In this document: positions 60,101-64,000 of the stretch, one piece after another
Layout of the letters: each line of letters opens with the position of its first letter
How positions within the stretch are numbered: position 1 is the first letter of the stretch
Origin: Azadirachta indica
Lineage: Eukaryota; Streptophyta; Magnoliopsida; Sapindales; Meliaceae
Length of the DNA stretch: 64,000 nucleotides
Reading direction: 5' to 3'
NCBI GenBank assembly: GCA_022749755.1
Contig: CM040440.1
Coordinates: 8,605,269 to 8,669,268, forward strand
Program-made: the position numbers and the translations under genes
The notes under the pieces: generated by a model
What the model saw: the letters and a program-made list of their open reading frames with translations, nothing else
Database searches by the model: none
Told to the model about the DNA's origin: nothing

Positions 60101-61992
60101 ACTATATATTTTGGAGTTCTAAAAAGCGCCGAGGGTATTTTGTAAATGAATTGAATAACTAGAAATTTAGTTATAATAATGTGATCATTTAATTAATTGG
60201 GATTGAAGACTAATTTAATTAAATGTGTGAAAATATACCTAAAAAGACCCATTTTCGTATGGAGAAATCTGTATAATAATAGAATCCAATAGCTAGCGTT
60301 GTGTGATACCTTTTCTAGATATGCTTGTCCTTTTATCACTTATCAAACAAATGCTAACATTTTTTTCCCCACCTTTTTGCCCTTTATGATAAAATGATTC
60401 ACTGGAATCTAGGCTAAACAGATGCAAGAACGTCCCACTTTCTTCCTTTTCCCTACCGAAAGTGGAATTCACTAGAGTCAATAGGTTTCTGTTTGATTTA
60501 AGAGTATAAAATGCAATTCCCTAATACTGATATTGCCCTTTGCCCCACTTTTATTCTTTCCTTCAGTTCTTTTTGTTGCCAGAAATTGGAATTATGAAAA
60601 GATTTGTAGGGTTCCTGAGAAAATATGGGCAGCAATATTGGCATTGTTGCAGAAGCAAACAAAGATAAAAGAATGGAGAAGAGAAAGAGAGCAAATTGGT
60701 TACAGGCTGTAAAGGAAATGAAATTGGAAAATAGATAAAAAGGTAAATGCAGATAAGGTAAGGTCCCCACGTAGTTAAGCTGCAGCTGATGTTGGTGCTG
60801 GAGCCTGGAAACTCAGAAACGTCCACAGAAATTCCAAGAATCAATGACCCAGTTTTCTTCTTTTCTCAGTGCCCTTGCAGTCAAATTTGGCTGTGGAAAA
60901 TCAGACAATCTCCGCTCTACGTGGGGCACTTTAATCAACTTTTTTTTACTCTCCAACAAAGTTACCTACCTAGCGCAAGGGTTAACTTGCCTATCATTTC
61001 TAGATAAGTACAAGACTTACAAGCTTATCATACACCACAATGGTTTACAAATGGCGTCTTTGCATTTCAAGCTTCCAACTGTAATTAGCAGAGCTCTGCA
61101 AATGCACACCACTCAAGGCCATAGATTTTATTATTAGTATATGCCATCCTGGGAAGTTTAAACCCCAACAAAATAATAAAAGTGAAAAACATCAGCAAAT
61201 ACAACTAATATTTACTCATCTGAATGCATGAACTTGTACTTGGAAGAAGAAGATGGAGAGCACAAAAATAAAATTGTACCCAATAATTGGGGAGACAATC
61301 TATGTCTGTCCTCTTCCACCTGAATTTTTTATGCAGCAAAAATAAGTATAACTTGAAATAAACTATTGAGATTAACAAGTATGCAGAATATTTAGGTTAT
61401 GTCACACATACCAAACACAATAAATGTGCACATGCTTTCAGCTGCCAAAAATATGAGATATATAAATAACAAATTGATTTCACGAAGTTCCAGAGGACCA
61501 ATATTAACAAATAGTAGACCAACCCTAGCTGTCCAGCAAATGGTAGACAGATGCAATTTAAAAGAGGAATGTTGGTCTATCAGCTATAAGTGAAACATGC
61601 AATGAAAGAATAACTAAGTCTATCCCAAAGAAAATTGTGAAGGTTGAGAAACAAATTTTCCCGTCAGACAATATCTACTGGATATAATTAAGCAAAGAGA
61701 GGATTCAGGATGAGTTAATTCCAATAAAAGCCTACAAAATTACAAATTAACATTGATTCATCACCATGGAGATAAGACTCAAGTTTGAAACATAAATCCT
61801 ATTTAAAAAAAAAAACATAAAATAACCACAAATCCACAAAATCTACCACCTTCAGGGGAAGGTTACACATCATACCAGAACCAGAACCTGGCATCTGCCG
61901 CAAACAAGCTCAATTTGTTTCCGCAACTTGACAAGAAAGGAGAAAATAAATGCCACATAACTTAAAGGTAGTTGGAGTATATCTGGCCTCAC
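51111..61992. other. Gene-poor AT-rich DNA and MCTP 3' flank
   Basis: Nearly 11 kb without a recognisable gene. It has many (TA)n and ATTAATTA runs (for example 51588-51607, 53847-53862, 54955-54963, 56694-56711) and long A/T homopolymers. A tRNA-like SINE remnant is possible near 57615-57690 and a non-AT-rich island lies at 55050-55200. From about 60240 the composition becomes more balanced, but I see no coding family. The last few hundred bases are the probable 3' UTR of the minus-strand MCTP gene. Part may be decayed mobile-element DNA. Confidence 0.55.
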
Positions 61993-64000
61993 TTATAGCA
62001 TGCAATCAGTTCTTGCTGGCAACCTCCTGAAGAAATTGAGCGGCACAGAAGGAAGCTTATGACGGAACCTTGGATGTCTTAACACATAAAATCCTGTAAG
62101 AAGGGCCACAACTTGGAATGGCGTTACATATAGAACAATGGCAGCAACGAGGCAGAATATCACAAATAGAGCTGTGGCTCTTGGATCTCTCCAGCTCAGC
62201 AAAGACTGCAGCCTCTCTCCTTGAGTAGCCAAATCACCAACAACAGTCTGAATTCTTCCAGCAATACTTCTCAGTCGATCGTATCTCATCCTTACAATGT
62301 CAGAAGGCCTAGAAGTTGGAAATGTATCAAATTCTTCATCAAGTTCATCTGGATGAGCAGAGTCTGCATGAGAGAGACGGGTGTCCATGTGAGGAGGATG
62401 CCTTGGCCTCCATCTATAATACCAAACTCCAATCAAGAAAAGGTAGAGGAAAATTGTGGGTAAAATAAGCTCTGGGTACAGCACCAGAATGATAAACAAG
62501 ATGTGAATCAACACTGTCGTAATAGGGTTTTTCCAATTACAGATCTGATCAAACCATTTTCCCACAGCAATTATCCCACTCAAAACTCCCATAATCCTGA
62601 AAAAATTAGCTTTGCTTCTCCTCATACTCCACATATGAGAGCCAACATCCAGCATATACTCAACCACCTCTTTCCTCAACGGTGGCTCTGCTCGGCTCAG
62701 TCTCATGGACACAATCTGAGTGGCCTGATGACGCAAGCTATCGAGCTGGCTAACTGTTAAGGGATGCAGATAGTGCATCTTTGGTAACAATGGTTGAGAG
62801 TACATGTGCATCATATTAAGCAATGAGGAACATGTAAACCTCACAGCCAAATGAATTTCGCCCATCTTCTTGACACCATTGGGGTAAAGAACCAGAAGCG
62901 GATAAGAATGAGTATAAACCCGATCAGTTTCAAGGGTAGAGAGACGGATTCTTACCTTTCCAATCCTTGAATCCTTTGCCCCACCACCTTTATCTCCTCC
63001 ATGTAAGTGACAATTATCAAAGACTCCAATGGTGATAACAGTACAAGGATCAAAAACCTCCCATGTGTATTGCTCATTCCACTTAGGAGTAAAGCTATCA
63101 ATGATTGTCCTTGTCCGAACCCATTTCTGCCCATACTTTGCCACACAATAAGCATCTGTAGTTCCCCGCCCATCTTTAGTCTTCATAGGCATTAACCCTT
63201 GAGCATTCAAAATCCCCAATTCTAACACCCCTATGCTGGACTTCCATAACTGTTTTGCTGTCGGCCTAAGATCACTGCTGTAGTGTGTCGATTCATCCAG
63301 AACATGATAACCACCTTCCAAACAGATCCTCATATGAATTCTACTAGCAAACTTGGTCTCCTTCTTCTTCTCCCCATCTACAATCACATGCTTCTCAAGA
63401 TTAAACCACCTAGTGTTCACTGGTTTATGATCAAGCCTCTTGTCCACCAGGTGCAAAGGAATCGCACACCTTCCCAGAACTTCATCCTTGTTAGGGGCAA
63501 CTCTATCTTCCACGCTCAAAATCAAGGGCTCCTCAAAAGGTTCTGCAGCCACAAACATCAGATCCTCGTTCCACATTGGGTTAATACTCCTGCTAGCTGA
63601 AATTCTTGTTCTTAAAGCCTGATTCCCCAATATGGCCTTCACAAAAACTTCAGGGTACCTACCCTTGTCAGTGGGCTGCAAATCCTGCGCTTCAATCACA
63701 TTAACCCTCAAATACCAAAGCTTAGGAGAGAGATACACCTTTGAGCGGATATTTGCAAGAGCATCAGTTCCACTGACTGTGGCAGCATCTGAGTGCCATG
63801 CCTCAGGAAATGCCTCATCTGCTTGAGTACCCATCCATACAGCCAACATCAATTCTCCCTTAACTTTATCTCCCTTCCTATCCTCCAACCTATACCACTG
63901 TGGTGCCAATGGACTATCAGGTGGAACCCTTTTTGGAATCTCATTCAAATCAAACCAAACTCTACCTATGAAATCATCCTTCACAAAATCCTTATCCTTC
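61993..64000 (-). CDS. MCTP3/MCTP4-type C2-domain transmembrane protein (5' part outside window)
   Basis: The minus-strand frame is open from the window edge (reading KDKDFVKDDFIGRVWFD) to a TAA at 61995-61993 and supplies the last 669 residues. Present are the end of the first C2 domain, the second (LWYLRVNVIEAQDL), the third (GVLELGILNAQGL), and the PRT_C region with two hydrophobic hairpins and the end NFFRRLPARTDCML. There is no intron, as usual. The sequence is of the Arabidopsis MCTP3/MCTP4 type (SGTDALANIRSKVYLSPK, YSSDLRPTAKQLW). Those proteins tether ER to plasma membrane inside plasmodesmata and also affect shoot meristem activity. It faces the FTIP1-type gene from 24 kb away but belongs to another branch, so the two are not a recent duplication. 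Confidence 0.95.
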   Translation of the reverse strand, partial: KDKDFVKDDFIGRVWFDLNEIPKRVPPDSPLAPQWYRLEDRKGDKVKGELMLAVWMGTQADEAFPEAWHSDAATVSGTDALANIRSKVYLSPKLWYLRVNVIEAQDLQPTDKGRYPEVFVKAILGNQALRTRISASRSINPMWNEDLMFVAAEPFEEPLILSVEDRVAPNKDEVLGRCAIPLHLVDKRLDHKPVNTRWFNLEKHVIVDGEKKKETKFASRIHMRICLEGGYHVLDESTHYSSDLRPTAKQLWKSSIGVLELGILNAQGLMPMKTKDGRGTTDAYCVAKYGQKWVRTRTIIDSFTPKWNEQYTWEVFDPCTVITIGVFDNCHLHGGDKGGGAKDSRIGKVRIRLSTLETDRVYTHSYPLLVLYPNGVKKMGEIHLAVRFTCSSLLNMMHMYSQPLLPKMHYLHPLTVSQLDSLRHQATQIVSMRLSRAEPPLRKEVVEYMLDVGSHMWSMRRSKANFFRIMGVLSGIIAVGKWFDQICNWKNPITTVLIHILFIILVLYPELILPTIFLYLFLIGVWYYRWRPRHPPHMDTRLSHADSAHPDELDEEFDTFPTSRPSDIVRMRYDRLRSIAGRIQTVVGDLATQGERLQSLLSWRDPRATALFVIFCLVAAIVLYVTPFQVVALLTGFYVLRHPRFRHKLPSVPLNFFRRLPARTDCML

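Noticed and set aside
60240..61140. Possible gene in the more balanced region before the MCTP gene
   Set aside because: Several short overlapping ORFs on both strands, none with family features or coherent splicing.

Overview
The window is nuclear DNA of a eudicot, most likely a rosid. It has spliced GT..AG plant genes, plant-only families (CYP93 P450s, PGIP, FTIP/MCTP, TGA bZIP), a plant-type U6 snRNA promoter, plant retroelement primer sites and very AT-rich gene-free DNA. Nothing bacterial, viral or organellar was recognised.

Layout. (1) 1-11.3 kb: a decaying tandem array of CYP93 cytochrome P450s, all on +. It holds the 3' end of one copy cut by the window edge, one intact gene (1782-3421), one badly broken copy split by a copia-type solo LTR, one copy that is full length except for three nonsense codons, and a 3'-end relic that has lost its heme cysteine. 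(2) 12.1-16.3 kb: a five-exon ABHD18-type alpha/beta hydrolase. (3) 16.8-27.8 kb: a roughly 11-kb degenerate Mutator-like element with a transposase relic on - and a DUF1985 relic on +. A truncated gypsy-type element and a 1.9-kb gag-only LTR element are nested in it. (4) 27.8-29.0 kb: an AT-rich foldback element whose family has a second member at 8 kb. (5) 29.1-30.1 kb: an intronless PGIP gene on -. (6) 33.4 kb: a U6 snRNA gene on - with a complete promoter and a compensatory double change in its 5' stem. (7) 35.6-38.0 kb: an FTIP1-type MCTP gene. (8) 38.9-41.2 kb: ribosomal protein eL6 on -. (9) 43.3-48.7 kb: an 11-exon TGA10-type bZIP gene on -. (10) 48.7-62.0 kb: a gene-poor AT-rich stretch with one GC-rich, TCP-site-bearing island. 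(11) 62.0-64.0 kb: the 3' part of an MCTP3/4-type gene on -, running off the window.

These are independent genes, not a pathway. Their order, CYP93 - PGIP - FTIP1 - TGA10, matches what I recall of Arabidopsis At5g06900 - At5g06870/60 - At5g06850 - At5g06839, so the block is probably an old conserved segment expanded here by transposons and P450 duplication. Likely roles are specialised-metabolite oxidation (CYP93), wall defence against fungal polygalacturonase (PGIP), florigen and plasmodesmal trafficking (FTIP1, MCTP3/4), TGA-type transcriptional control, and the housekeeping genes eL6 and U6. I found no clearly new system. The least ordinary items are the U6 variant, the nested Mutator/gag-only element complex, the foldback family and the pattern of P450 decay. 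Exon joins were inferred by reading splice signals and frame continuity, and all family calls are from memory of the families without a database search.
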